Shown: positions 1 to 10,685 of the stretch, one piece after another
Position numbering within the stretch: the stretch's first letter is position 1
Layout of the letters: the number at the start of each line of letters is the position of its first letter
Origin: Planobispora rosea
GTDB lineage: Bacteria > Actinomycetota > Actinomycetes > Streptosporangiales > Streptosporangiaceae
Reading direction: 5' to 3'
Length of the DNA: 64,000 bases
Assembly (NCBI RefSeq): GCF_014648175.1
Contig: NZ_BMQP01000003.1
Coordinates: forward strand, 1 to 64,000
Notes under the pieces: model-generated
Told to the model about the DNA's origin: nothing
The model's input: only the letters and a program-made list of their open reading frames with translations
The model's database searches: none
Position numbers and translations under genes: made by a program

Positions 1-120
1 GTTCCGCGCCTACCGCCCCGTCAACATCCACTGAAGCGACACCCACCGAGCCGGCACCCAGTTCCGCGCCTACCGCCCCGTCAACATCCACTGAAGCGAC
101 ACCCACCGAGCCGGCACCCA
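1..120. repeat. Exact 60-bp tandem duplication spanning a stop codon
   Basis: Bases 1-60 and 61-120 are identical. The unit carries the last codons and TGA of the partial gene plus 26 bp of downstream sequence. The first copy begins exactly at the window edge, so more copies may lie upstream. Because the first copy keeps the stop, the duplication leaves the protein unchanged. Confidence 0.95.
2..34 (+). CDS. 3' end of an upstream gene (partial, product unknown)
   Basis: Frame 2 from the window edge reads FRAYRPVNIH and then TGA at 32-34. All ten sense codons end in C, the codon signature of true genes here. Only the tail is present, so no function can be given. The stop codon lies inside a 60-bp unit repeated exactly at 61-120. 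Frame 3 is also open (Pro/Ala/Ser/Thr-rich, to 209), but its third positions are much less GC-rich, so I prefer frame 2. Confidence 0.45.
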   Translation, partial: FRAYRPVNIH

Positions 121-150
121 CCGGCCCCGCCATGGGTGCGCAAGCCGTAT

Positions 151-190
151 GGCGTGCCCCGGTCACGCGAGCGCGTGACCGGGGCACGCC
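151..190. terminator. Bidirectional hairpin, 18-bp perfect stem
   Basis: Two perfectly complementary 18-nt arms (151-168 and 173-190) flank a 4-nt loop. It starts 5 bp beyond the stop of the minus-strand UvrA-like gene and lies downstream of the plus-strand partial gene, so it can end transcription from both sides. No T-tract follows, as is usual in high-GC actinobacteria. Confidence 0.8.
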
Positions 191-195
191 GGCCC

Positions 196-2496
<2,301 letters not shown>

Positions 2497-2754
2497 GCCT
2501 TCAAGTATCTCATTCAAGTAGCTATGAATACTTTTGTTGAAATTCCGCTGATATGCCGAGGATCCAAGCAGAAAACCTTCAACACGCCGGTGAACCCTCC
2601 GGCGGAAGAGGGCCGCGCGGGGCATGCGGGGCCGCGGCTGCGCCCCGCCGACCCGGCGCGGGCGGCGGGGGAGCGGTGCCGATCGGGGGAGTCCCGGGCC
2701 CGGAGGCGGCGGAAGTACCTAAGCACGTCAGATTCCGCGCCGTTCCCGCCTCCC

Positions 2755-2785
2755 TAACGTGGTGGTCACAGGAGAGAACGACCAC
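2755..2785 (+). promoter_or_regulatory. Possible -10 and inverted repeat before the NTF2-like gene
   Basis: TAACGT (2755-2760) fits TAnnnT. Just downstream GTGGTC (2762-2767) pairs with GACCAC (2780-2785) around the expected start of transcription. No -35 is clear. The rest of the 2497-2798 gap shows only the promoter zone of the UvrA-like gene and GC-rich sequence with no gene. Confidence 0.3.
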
Positions 2786-2798
2786 TGAGGAGACAGAC

Positions 2799-3167
2799 AT
2801 GAGCGGGACGAACGAGCTGGTCCAGCGTTACCTCGCCGCGTGGAACGAGACCGACGCCGACGCGCGGCGGGCCGTACTGGCGGAGGTCCTGTCCGAGGAC
2901 GCGGTGTACACCGACCCGCTGGTCTCCGTTCGAGGCAGGGACGGGCTCGACGCCACCATCGCGGCGGTCCAGGGACAGTTCGGCGGGCTGGTCTTCAGCC
3001 TCGGCGGCGCGGTGGACGCCCACCACGACATCGCGCGGTTCACCTGGCACCTGGGGCCCGAGGGCGGCGAGCCGGTCGCCGTCGGCTTCGACGTCGCGGT
3101 GATCGGTGACGACGGGCGGATCAACCGGGTGCTCGGCTTCCTCGACAAGGTGCCGGCCGGAGTCTGA
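2799..3167 (+). CDS. NTF2-like / SnoaL-fold protein
   Basis: A 122-aa protein with the pattern of the NTF2-like fold: an amphipathic N-terminal helix with LVQRYLAAWNETD, then AVYTDPL and a strand-rich second half ending RINRVLGFLDKV. The family includes polyketide cyclases, isomerases and many small ligand-binding proteins, so no reaction can be assigned. The ATG at 2799 is preceded by GAGGAGA. The DUF1330 gene follows 62 bp downstream beyond a hairpin, so the two are probably co-transcribed. There is no signal peptide. Confidence 0.8.
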   Translation: MSGTNELVQRYLAAWNETDADARRAVLAEVLSEDAVYTDPLVSVRGRDGLDATIAAVQGQFGGLVFSLGGAVDAHHDIARFTWHLGPEGGEPVAVGFDVAVIGDDGRINRVLGFLDKVPAGV

Positions 3168-3176
3168 ACATCCCCG

Positions 3177-3201
3177 GGGCGGACCCGGGGCCGGTCCGCC
3201 C
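3177..3201 (+). terminator. Intergenic stem-loop (attenuator-like)
   Basis: GGGCGGACC (3177-3185) pairs perfectly with GGTCCGCCC (3193-3201) over a 7-nt loop. It sits between two short same-strand genes and may cut read-through or protect the upstream message. Confidence 0.55.
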
Positions 3202-3229
3202 GATCGTCCACGCAACACGAGGAGGAACC

Positions 3230-3571
3230 ATGCCCGCTTACGCGATCGCGCATCTCCGCGACCCGGAGAAGCTCCACCCGGAGGTGCCGGAGTACATAGA
3301 GCGCATCCAGGCGACGATGGACCCGTTCTCCGGCCGCTTCATCGTCCACGGGGGAGCGATGGACGTCCGCGAGGGCCGGTGGCCCGGGAGCGTCGTCATA
3401 CTCGAGTTCCCGTCGATGGAGGACGCGCGGGACTGGTACGACTCGGCCGCCTACCAGGAGATCCTGCGACTGCGGACGGACCATCTGGAGGGCGATCTGA
3501 TCATCGTCGAAGGCGTCGGGCCCGGCTACGATCCGGCGGCCAAGGCGGCCGAGCTCAGGAAGCTGCTCTGA
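3230..3571 (+). CDS. DUF1330 family protein
   Basis: A 113-aa protein starting MPAYAIAHLRDPE with the family pattern: short ferredoxin-like fold, FSGRFIVHGG around residues 35-44, WPGSVVILEFPSMEDARDWY and a C-terminal DLIIVEG strand. DUF1330 proteins are small dimeric alpha/beta-barrel relatives with no established reaction. A strong GAGGAGG ribosome site precedes the ATG. It ends 6 bp from the convergent cupin gene. Confidence 0.88.
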   Translation: MPAYAIAHLRDPEKLHPEVPEYIERIQATMDPFSGRFIVHGGAMDVREGRWPGSVVILEFPSMEDARDWYDSAAYQEILRLRTDHLEGDLIIVEGVGPGYDPAAKAAELRKLL

Positions 3572-3577
3572 CGTCCG

Positions 3578-3919
3578 TCAAGCGGTGACGTCGTGGTTGA
3601 AACCGAAGACGCGCGCGCCGGTCCGCGTACGGGGCCGGTGGCTCGTCTCCGGGCCGAAGGCGGCGTAGGTGCCCGGGCCGTGGACGCGGTCGCCCTCGAT
3701 GACCTCGCCGCTCACGACGAAGTACGCCTCGCCGCAGGTCTCGTGGACGTCGAGGTCCGGCCATTCGGCACCCGGGTCGAGGTCGACCACCCACGTCCTG
3801 ATCCCCGGCATGCCCGGGAGCGTCCGCACGCGGACGCCGGGACCCAGCTCGACCGGCGGGACCCCGTCGACGTCCACGGAGAGCGTCCGTCCGGGTGCCA
3901 CCTGCTCCGGAATGATCAT
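3578..3919 (-). CDS. Small single-domain cupin protein
   Basis: A 113-aa single-domain beta-barrel. The cupin core is visible as WPDLDVHETCGEAYFVVSGEVIEGD (start about residue 54) followed by PGTYAAFGPETSHRPR. Motif 1 keeps H and E, and motif 2 keeps the H of TSHRP, so a metal site is possible. It starts 12 bp after the LuxR-type regulator on the same strand and is probably expressed with it, but no substrate can be named. Confidence 0.85.
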   Translation of the reverse strand: MIIPEQVAPGRTLSVDVDGVPPVELGPGVRVRTLPGMPGIRTWVVDLDPGAEWPDLDVHETCGEAYFVVSGEVIEGDRVHGPGTYAAFGPETSHRPRTRTGARVFGFNHDVTA

Positions 3920-3931
3920 TGGGACAGGATC

Positions 3932-6676
3932 TCACACTCCCAGCCGGTCGGCGACATCCCTGAGCTCGCCCCGGGAGACCACCCCGAGCTTGGGGTAGGC
4001 CTTGTAGAGGTGGTAGCCGACCGTCCGGTGGCTGAGGAAGAGCTGCGCGGCGATGTCGCGGTTGGACAGGCCCTGCGCGGCGAGCCGGACGATCTGCAGT
4101 TCCTGCGGGGTGAGGCCGGCGGCCGTGCCTCCGGCGGGCCCGGGGCCCCGGTCCTGGACGCCGGTCGCGGTGAGCTCGCCGCGGGCGCGCTCGGCCCACG
4201 GCCGCATGCCGAGCCGGTCGAAGACCTCCAGGGCGTCGTTCAACGGCCCGCGCGCCTCGGCCTTCCGCCGGGCCCTGCGCAGCCACTCACCGTAGAGCAG
4301 CGCGGTCCTGGCGTACTCCAGCGGACGGTCCTCCCGGTCGTGCAGTTCGAGAGCCGCCGTGTAGCACGCCTCGGCCTCGTCGTCGGCGGCGAGCAGCCCA
4401 CGGCAGCGCAGCACGAGCGCGTCTGCCCACGGCTGCCGGATCGACCCGGCCCACCGCTCGAAGCGCGCCAGGGGTTCGGCGGCGCGGTCCGGCGCCCCCA
4501 CCCGCACGGCCGACTCCACCAGGTCGGGGGTGGAACGGGTGGCACAGATGTGATGACGCATCGGCTCGCGGGTCAGGCGCTCGAAGCGGGCGAGCGCCGC
4601 CTCGGCGCGGCCCAGGCCGAGGTCCAGCAGCCCGAGCGACCAGTGCGCCCACGGCGCGCCGGGGGAGACGGTCCCGGGGGCGGCCCCGGCCAGCCCCTCC
4701 TCGGCGTTGCGGCGGCAGGCCGCCTCGTCCCCTTCGGCCGCGTCGAGGTAGGCCAGCACGCTGCTGAACTGGCTGACCCACTGCTGCTGGCCGGTGTCGC
4801 GGGCGAGCTTCAGGGCCTCGGCCGCCGTGGCGAGCGCGTTCAGGTGCCGTCCGGTGAAGATCTCGCCCTCGGCCATGAAGAACAGCACCGTCGGCAGCCG
4901 TCCGGCGCCGCCCCGGGCGCGGTGCCCGGCGGCGAGCGCGGTGGCCAGCTCGTAGGCGTCGGCGTCCTGGCCCAGCGCGAGCGCCGAACCGCAGAGGATC
5001 GTCAGCACCTGGCCGGGAGCCCCGCCCCGCCGCCGCACCGCCGCGAGGACGTCGCCCAGCGGTGACGGCCGCTCCCGCTCGGGGCGGCCCCGATCGAGAC
5101 GGGCGAGGTAGGGCCCCACCGGCGCGAGGGGGTCCGCGTCATCCAGCGGCAGCGCGGCCAGCTGGTCCAGGGTCGCCGCGAGCTGCCGTTCCCCCAGGTA
5201 CCAGGAGGTGTGAACGGCCTGGATCAGCAGCGCGGCAGCCTGGCCCGGATCGGTGCCGCAGACGATCCCGGCGCCGTCGAGCAGCAGCCGGTGGGCGGTG
5301 GAGTAGGAGCCCTGCCAGAAGTTCGCGAGCGCTCGCACGTGGGCGATCCGCGCGTTCACCGCCGGGGCCCCGGCCAACTGCCGGGCCGCGCGGTCCCCGA
5401 GGGCCCGGGCGCGCCCCAGATCTCCCGCCTCCAGCGCCGCCTCCGCCGCCAGGGCCTCGCGGTGCGCCCTGGCGGCCGGGTCGGCGCTCAGCCGGGCGGC
5501 TCGTTCGTACGCCGCCGCGGCCGCCTCGTGGCCGCTGCGCCCGAGGGCGCGGGCGGCGGTGCGTTCCAGCGCGGCGGCGGCCTCCTCGTCGGTTCCGGTG
5601 GCGGCGGCCGCCAGATGCCAGGCCCGGCGGTCGGCGTACTCGGGCGCCCCCAGCGCGGTGGCGAGCGCGCGGTGGACGGCGAGGCGCTGTCCGAGCGGAG
5701 CCCGCTGGTAGACGGCGGCGCGGATCAGAGGGTGGCGGAAGCGGATCGTGGTGCCGTCGGCGTCGCCGCGGAGCACCAGGCCGGCCCGCTCGGCGGAGGA
5801 CAGGTCCTCGACGGACGCCCCCAGTGCGGCGGCGGCGCGCAGGATCACGGCGAGCTCACCGGTCTCCTCGGCCGCCGCCACCAGGAGCAGGCTCTGGCAG
5901 GACTCCGGCATCCGGCTGATCCGGCCGTGGAAGGCCAGCTGCAGGTGGCTGGTGAGGGGGAGCACGCCCAGCGGGAACGCGCCGCCGCCCTCGGCGGCCA
6001 GGGCGACCGGCAGCTCCAGCAGGGCCAGCGGATTGCCGCCGGCCTCGGCGAGCAGACGGTGGCGTACGGCGGGCGCGAGCGGATGCCGGTCGAGCAGGGC
6101 CGCGGCCGCCTCCGGGAGCAGCCCGGACAGACCCAGCTCCGGAAGGCCGGGGGAGGGGAAGGACCCCTCGCCGTCACGGGCGGCGAAGATCATGGCCACG
6201 CCCTCGGCGTGCAGGCGCCGGGCGGCGAACACGAGCGCGTCCCGCGACGCCCGATCGAGCCACTGCGCGTCGTCGACGAGGCACAGCAACCCGGTCGTGC
6301 CCGCGTGCTCCGCCAGCAGGGAGAGCACCGCCAGTCCCACCAGCATCGGCTCGGAGCCGGTCGCGGGCCCGAGCCCGAACGCCGCCTCCAGGGCCTCGCG
6401 CTGCGGGCCGGGCAGCGCGGCGAGGGATCCGAGCGCCGGGCGCACCAGCGACTGCAGCCCCGAGAACGGCAGCTCCGCCTCGAACTCGATCCCCGTACCG
6501 CGGAGCAGCCGCAGGTCCCCGGCCGCCGCGGCGGCGTGGTCGAGCAGCGCCGTCTTGCCGATGCCCGGCTCGCCGCGGAGCACCAGCGACGAGCTGACGC
6601 CCGCCCGGGCTCCCGCCAGCAGTTCGGCGATCATGTCCTGTTCGGGCTCTCTTCCGCGCAATCCCTCCGCAGTCAT
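3932..6676 (-). CDS. LuxR-type large ATP-binding regulator (LAL/STAND)
   Basis: A 914-aa regulator. The N-terminal AAA/STAND ATPase has Walker A GEPGIGKT (35-42) and Walker B LLCLVDDAQWLD. A long TPR-like alpha-helical middle follows. The C-terminal LuxR HTH begins LTPQELQIVRLAAQGLSNRD and contains HRTVGYHLYKAYPKLGV. Family members are usually activators that hydrolyse ATP on sensing an inducer. The target is unknown; the cupin gene 12 bp downstream and the divergent HAD gene are the nearest candidates. Confidence 0.93.
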   Translation of the reverse strand: MTAEGLRGREPEQDMIAELLAGARAGVSSSLVLRGEPGIGKTALLDHAAAAAGDLRLLRGTGIEFEAELPFSGLQSLVRPALGSLAALPGPQREALEAAFGLGPATGSEPMLVGLAVLSLLAEHAGTTGLLCLVDDAQWLDRASRDALVFAARRLHAEGVAMIFAARDGEGSFPSPGLPELGLSGLLPEAAAALLDRHPLAPAVRHRLLAEAGGNPLALLELPVALAAEGGGAFPLGVLPLTSHLQLAFHGRISRMPESCQSLLLVAAAEETGELAVILRAAAALGASVEDLSSAERAGLVLRGDADGTTIRFRHPLIRAAVYQRAPLGQRLAVHRALATALGAPEYADRRAWHLAAAATGTDEEAAAALERTAARALGRSGHEAAAAAYERAARLSADPAARAHREALAAEAALEAGDLGRARALGDRAARQLAGAPAVNARIAHVRALANFWQGSYSTAHRLLLDGAGIVCGTDPGQAAALLIQAVHTSWYLGERQLAATLDQLAALPLDDADPLAPVGPYLARLDRGRPERERPSPLGDVLAAVRRRGGAPGQVLTILCGSALALGQDADAYELATALAAGHRARGGAGRLPTVLFFMAEGEIFTGRHLNALATAAEALKLARDTGQQQWVSQFSSVLAYLDAAEGDEAACRRNAEEGLAGAAPGTVSPGAPWAHWSLGLLDLGLGRAEAALARFERLTREPMRHHICATRSTPDLVESAVRVGAPDRAAEPLARFERWAGSIRQPWADALVLRCRGLLAADDEAEACYTAALELHDREDRPLEYARTALLYGEWLRRARRKAEARGPLNDALEVFDRLGMRPWAERARGELTATGVQDRGPGPAGGTAAGLTPQELQIVRLAAQGLSNRDIAAQLFLSHRTVGYHLYKAYPKLGVVSRGELRDVADRLGV

Positions 6677-6834
6677 GATCCGATCCTGGCACTCCTCCGC
6701 CGGGCCCGTGCCGGCGGCTCGGGCCGGGCGACGCCGGTCCCGGCCGCTCGCCGCGGACCGGCCCTCCCGGCTCGCGGGACAGCCCCTTAGGATGCGGTGG
6801 GCCCGTCCGAAGGGTCATCGAGGGGGAGGACGCC

Positions 6835-7482
6835 GTGATCCGGGCAGTGGTGTTCGACGTGGGGGAGACCCTGATCGACGAGACGCGCATCTGGTCGCGC
6901 TGGGCGGACCGGCTGGGCGTCACCCGGTTCACCATGCTCGGCGTGCTGGGCGGGATGGCCGCGCTCGACCGGTCCTTCGCCGAGGCCTTCCAGATCGTCA
7001 GGCCCGGTTTCGACGTCGAGGCCGAGCAGGAGGCGTGGAAGCGCGACGACCCCGAAGGGCTGCGGGTCGACTTCGACGCCGACGACCTCTACCCCGACGT
7101 ACGGCCCGGCCTGGCCGCGCTCCGCGACCTCGGCTACGAGCTGATCATCGCGGGCAACCAGCCTCCGCAGGCCTATGACGCGCTGGCCGCGATGGACCTT
7201 CCGGTGGACGCCGTCTACACCTCCGACGGCTGGGGCGTCGCCAAGCCCGACCCCGCGTTCTTCGCCAAGGTCGTCGCGGTGTCCGGCCGAGAGCCAGGAG
7301 AGATCCTCTACGTGGGCGACCGCCTCGACAACGACGTGCTCCCCGCCCGGCGCGCGGGCCTGCGGACCGCCCTGATCCGCCGCGGTCCCTGGGGCTATCT
7401 CCACGCGGCCCGCCCGGAGGCGGCCCAGGCCGACCACATCGTCGGCGGCTTCCCCGACCTGGTCGCCGTACTGAGGCGTTAG
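6835..7482 (+). CDS. HAD-superfamily hydrolase
   Basis: A 215-aa haloacid-dehalogenase-fold protein. Motif I is FDVGETL with nucleophile Asp8; the usual second Asp (DxD) is Gly, as in dehalogenase-type HADs. Motif II is in LIIAGNQ, the motif III Lys is in AKPDPAFF, and motif IV is YVGDRLDND. The helical cap lies between about residues 15 and 90. A GTG start follows GGGGAGGA. Phosphatase activity should not be assumed given the altered motif I. The stop overlaps the stop of the convergent small gene. Confidence 0.88.
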   Translation: MIRAVVFDVGETLIDETRIWSRWADRLGVTRFTMLGVLGGMAALDRSFAEAFQIVRPGFDVEAEQEAWKRDDPEGLRVDFDADDLYPDVRPGLAALRDLGYELIIAGNQPPQAYDALAAMDLPVDAVYTSDGWGVAKPDPAFFAKVVAVSGREPGEILYVGDRLDNDVLPARRAGLRTALIRRGPWGYLHAARPEAAQADHIVGGFPDLVAVLRR

Positions 7483-7793
7483 CGGTCGTACTCGATGTGG
7501 ATGGTGCGTTCCTCGGCCGACAGGTCGCCGCTGTCCGGTCCGACGTCGACGGCGTACGCCTCGCGTGTCCAGTCCGGGCCGATGCCCGCGCCGGGCGCGA
7601 CCAGGCGGTCCGCGGAACGGCGGGCCCGCTCGCGGTCCCGCGCCTCGCGGCGGAGCCGTTCGTCGAGGGTGTCGCGGCGGTGCGGGCCGCCCTCCACGAT
7701 CTCATGGTTGAGCCCGAGGTCACTGGTCGCCTGCTCGACCTCGACCCACTGCTCGTCGCTCAGCCCGTAGCGGTCCGGAGGCATCTGGCTCAT
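7479..7793 (-). CDS. Small charged protein, unknown function
   Basis: A 104-aa protein starting MSQMPPDRYGLSDEQW, very rich in Arg, Asp and Glu (RRDTLDERLRREARDRERARR around residues 39-60), with no membrane segment or signal peptide. I do not recognise the family. It follows the gamma-glutamyltransferase gene by 40 bp on the same strand and overlaps the HAD gene tail-to-tail by 4 bp. The internal ATG at 7793 is preferred; a 12-bp AT-rich palindrome lies just upstream. Confidence 0.65.
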   Translation of the reverse strand: MSQMPPDRYGLSDEQWVEVEQATSDLGLNHEIVEGGPHRRDTLDERLRREARDRERARRSADRLVAPGAGIGPDWTREAYAVDVGPDSGDLSAEERTIHIEYDR

Positions 7794-7811
7794 ATCGGAA
7801 CGAATACCCCA

Positions 7812-7823
7812 TATATGCATATA
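7812..7823. promoter_or_regulatory. AT-rich 12-bp perfect palindrome
   Basis: TATATGCATATA is a perfect palindrome 18 bp upstream of the small gene's ATG, in sequence otherwise over 70% GC. It could be an operator or a promoter element. Confidence 0.35.
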
Positions 7824-7833
7824 GAACCACGAT

Positions 7834-9426
7834 TCACAGTCCCAGTGCGGCTCCGATGAGGGAACGGGGGTCGGCCGCCCCGGCCAGCACTCCCGAGGGG
7901 AGGACGTCGATCAGGTGGGCGTGGCCGAAGGCGGAGCCGTACGGCAGCGCTCCGACGGGGTGGCCCCGCCGCACGAGGCCCTCCGCCCAGGGGGCGCCCT
8001 CCTCCACCTCCACCACGGCCTCGTCGGGAGCCCGCCAGGTGTCGAAGCCGGTCCCGCCGGAGCCCAGCCGCCAGCGGGCCGCGCCGATCGCCTCGCCGGG
8101 CGCCTGACCGCAGGCGAGCAAGCGAGTGATGACCTGGAGCAGGATCTGCGGCTGGGCGTCGCCGCCCATGGTGCCCACGACGGAGCGCAGAGCGCCGTCC
8201 GGGTGGGTGATCAGGGCCGGGACCAGGGTGTGCGGGGGCCGCCGCCCGGGGCCGTACTCGGCGGGATGACCCGGGACGAGGGAGAACCCGATGCCCCGGT
8301 TGTGGAGGTTGATCCCGGTGCGGGGCTCGAAGACCAGACTGCCGAACCCGGCGGCGTTGGACTGGATCAGCGAGACCGCCATGCCGTCGCCGTCCACCGC
8401 GCACAGGTAGGTGGTGTCGCCGGCGGCGGCCAGGTCGCGCACCGGGACCCGCCGGTCCGGGGCGATCAGGGCGCGGCGCTCGGCGGCCGAGTCCAGGGCG
8501 GCGGTGACGGACGCGCCCTCGTACAGCAGCTCGGGCCGGTCGTGCCCGGCGACGCGGGCGGACTCGACCAGCAGGTGCGCCCAGAGCGGGTCGGCCGGGT
8601 CCGCGGGCAGGTCGAGGCCCTCCGCGACGGCGAGCCCGAGCAGCAGCAGGTAGCCCTGCGAGTTGGGCGGCATCGTCCACACGTCGTGTCCGAAGACCCG
8701 CACCCGCAGCGGGTCCGTCCACTCCGCGCTGCTCCTGGCGAGGTCGTCCTCGGTGTACTCGCCGTCGCCGACGGCGAGCAGCCCTTCCCCGAACTCGCCG
8801 AGGTAGAACCCGTCCCGCCCTCCGGCCAGCGCCGAAAGCGCCCGTGCCACGCCCGGCCGCCGGATCAGGTCGCCGGCCGACCGCGCGGAGGCGAAGTCCT
8901 CGCACAGCGGGCCGACCGTCGGCAGGGCGGGCGCCAGCAGCGGCGAGGCGGGGAAGCCGCCGGTGGCGTAACCGATCGCCGGGGCCAGCACCTCGGCCAG
9001 GGGCAGCCTGCCGTACCGGACGTGCAGGGCCAGCCACCCGTCCGCGCAACCGGGCACCGGCGCGGAGCGGACGTCGTGGTGGAACGGCATGCTCTCGTGC
9101 CCATCGGCCCGCAGCCGCTCCGGGTCGGCGCCCGACCCGGCCCGGCCGGAGGCGTTGAGCGCCGCGGGCGCCCCGGACCCGTCGTGCACGAGGGCGAACA
9201 GATCACCGCCCAGGCCGCACATGTGCGGCGCGGTCACCGCCAGCACGGCGTTGGCCGCGATCGCGGCGTCGGCCGCCGACCCGCCCCGCTCCAGCATCGC
9301 GACCCCGGCCCTGGACGCCAGATGGTCGACCGTGGACACCATTCCCGAACGCGCGTAGCGGGTGTTGTGCATGTTCCCGAGCGTACGGCTCCCGTCTCGC
9401 ACGGGGAGCGCCGGGTCCGGAGTCAC
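7834..9426 (-). CDS. Gamma-glutamyltransferase family Ntn-hydrolase
   Basis: A 530-aa GGT-family proenzyme. The large-subunit half has the conserved start (GMVSTVDHLASRAGVAML) and GGSAADAAIAANAVLAV with APHMCGLGGD. Autocleavage would occur before the Thr pair at about 338-339 (GDTTYLCAVD). The small subunit holds SLIQSNAAGFGSLV, PHTLVPALI and GTMGGDAQPQ. There is no signal peptide, so it is probably cytosolic, acting on glutathione-like or other gamma-glutamyl amides. It follows the amidohydrolase-like gene by 20 bp. The GTG at 9426 or the ATG at 9372 may start it; the conserved region begins after 9372. Confidence 0.9.
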   Translation of the reverse strand: MTPDPALPVRDGSRTLGNMHNTRYARSGMVSTVDHLASRAGVAMLERGGSAADAAIAANAVLAVTAPHMCGLGGDLFALVHDGSGAPAALNASGRAGSGADPERLRADGHESMPFHHDVRSAPVPGCADGWLALHVRYGRLPLAEVLAPAIGYATGGFPASPLLAPALPTVGPLCEDFASARSAGDLIRRPGVARALSALAGGRDGFYLGEFGEGLLAVGDGEYTEDDLARSSAEWTDPLRVRVFGHDVWTMPPNSQGYLLLLGLAVAEGLDLPADPADPLWAHLLVESARVAGHDRPELLYEGASVTAALDSAAERRALIAPDRRVPVRDLAAAGDTTYLCAVDGDGMAVSLIQSNAAGFGSLVFEPRTGINLHNRGIGFSLVPGHPAEYGPGRRPPHTLVPALITHPDGALRSVVGTMGGDAQPQILLQVITRLLACGQAPGEAIGAARWRLGSGGTGFDTWRAPDEAVVEVEEGAPWAEGLVRRGHPVGALPYGSAFGHAHLIDVLPSGVLAGAADPRSLIGAALGL

Positions 9427-9446
9427 TCGACGTCTGCAGGCGGGGG

Positions 9447-10526
9447 TCAGCCGGTCGCGGTGGCGTCCGTCGGGCCGGTGGTTTCACGCAGGGCCGTACG
9501 GTGCCAGGAGGGGCGGCCGGCGGTGAAGGTGGCCAGGCAGCGGCCCGGACCGTCGTGGAGGAGGGCGGTGCAGGCGGTGGCCGGGGCGGCGTCGACCATG
9601 AAGACGGCGAAGTCGGCGCGGCTTCCCGGCTCCAGGCAGCCCAGGCGGCCGGGGCCCGTGGCCAGGCCGAGGGCCCTGGCGCCGCCGAGGGTCAGGGCCT
9701 CGACCAGGAGGCGGTCCAGACCGGGGTCGCGGGGCAGGGCGTGGCCGAGGAGGCGGGCGACGGCCAGGGGGTCGCCGCCCGTACGGGTGGCGAAGGCGAT
9801 CGGGTTCTGGCCGTCCAGGAGGCCTTCGGCGGCGAACGGGGACGTGAGGGCGGCGGCGGTGCCCCGGACGCGCAGGAGCTTGCGGTCGGCCTCGCTGAGC
9901 GGGGCGGAGAGCACCACGTGGGTGCCGTCTCCGAGGGCGCCCACCTCATCCAGGGAACCGGCGGTGCGGCGGCCCAGCTCGACCAGGAGCCGCAGCCCGA
10001 AGGTCCGGGACAGGATGGCCAGGTCCTCCATGACCAGGGGATCGGGGGAGTGCGCGGCGATGCCGATGCTCCCGTGGTGGTTCACCTCGCGGATCGCTGT
10101 GATCAGCCGGTCGCGCTCGCCCGCCTCCCAGAGCCGCTCGCTCGCGCAGCACGTCTCCAGGTAGGTCACGCCGTGCGGGCCGGTCCCGTCGGTGAAGGCC
10201 GCGTCGCCCGCGTCGTCGAGGTCGGCGGCCACACCGGCGATCGCGGTGACGCCGTGGAGATGGGCGGGGACGGGGTCCGAGCCGAGCCGGACGTGCGCGT
10301 CGACGAACCCCGGCACGATCATGCCCGGCCAGCGCACGGGGTCGGTGCCGGGGCAGGCGGCCTCGATCTCCCCGCGAGGGCCGACGGCGATCACCCGGTC
10401 CCGCCGTACGGCGATCGCGCCGTCCTCGATCGGCGGTCCGGAGACGGGCAGGAGGATCGGTGCGCTGTGCACCGCGGTCGCCGAGGGCGCACGCGTGCCG
10501 AGGGGCGGGCCGGCGCGCGTGGGCAT
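9447..10526 (-). CDS. Amidohydrolase-like protein with degenerate metal site
   Basis: A 359-aa protein laid out like an amidohydrolase/imidazolonepropionase: N-terminal beta-sandwich (APILLPVSGPPIEDGAIAV), barrel entry MIVPGFVDAHVRLG, and C-terminal EPGSRADFAVF. The usual HxH ligand pair is HVR, and the later barrel positions read LLVELGRR and THVVLSAPLSEAD, without the expected metal-binding His. It may be an inactive or repurposed member. The internal ATG at 10526 follows AGGAG and is preferred to 10625. It is the first gene of a minus-strand run with the GGT gene. Confidence 0.75.
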   Translation of the reverse strand: MPTRAGPPLGTRAPSATAVHSAPILLPVSGPPIEDGAIAVRRDRVIAVGPRGEIEAACPGTDPVRWPGMIVPGFVDAHVRLGSDPVPAHLHGVTAIAGVAADLDDAGDAAFTDGTGPHGVTYLETCCASERLWEAGERDRLITAIREVNHHGSIGIAAHSPDPLVMEDLAILSRTFGLRLLVELGRRTAGSLDEVGALGDGTHVVLSAPLSEADRKLLRVRGTAAALTSPFAAEGLLDGQNPIAFATRTGGDPLAVARLLGHALPRDPGLDRLLVEALTLGGARALGLATGPGRLGCLEPGSRADFAVFMVDAAPATACTALLHDGPGRCLATFTAGRPSWHRTALRETTGPTDATATG

Positions 10527-10648
10527 GGGCACTCCTGTCCGTCTGTCCTCTGCGGAGATTAGATGGGACGGGTTGTTTCTCTCAAATACCTCATGATGGA
10601 CAAACTCTGACGAATAGTCCCTCACCCATTCTGGGCCCCCCGGAAGCG

Positions 10649-10677
10649 TTGATCTCTATGAGATCGATATATAGCGT
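10649..10677 (+). promoter_or_regulatory. Leaderless promoter with embedded inverted repeat (M6 protease)
   Basis: TTGATC (10649-10654), a 17-bp spacer and TAGCGT (10672-10677) lead to an ATG only 9 bp after the -10, with no ribosome site, so transcription may start at or next to the ATG. GATCTC-TAT-GAGATC (10651-10665) is a perfect inverted repeat inside the promoter and a good repressor-site candidate. Confidence 0.6.
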
Positions 10678-10685
10678 CATTTAAC

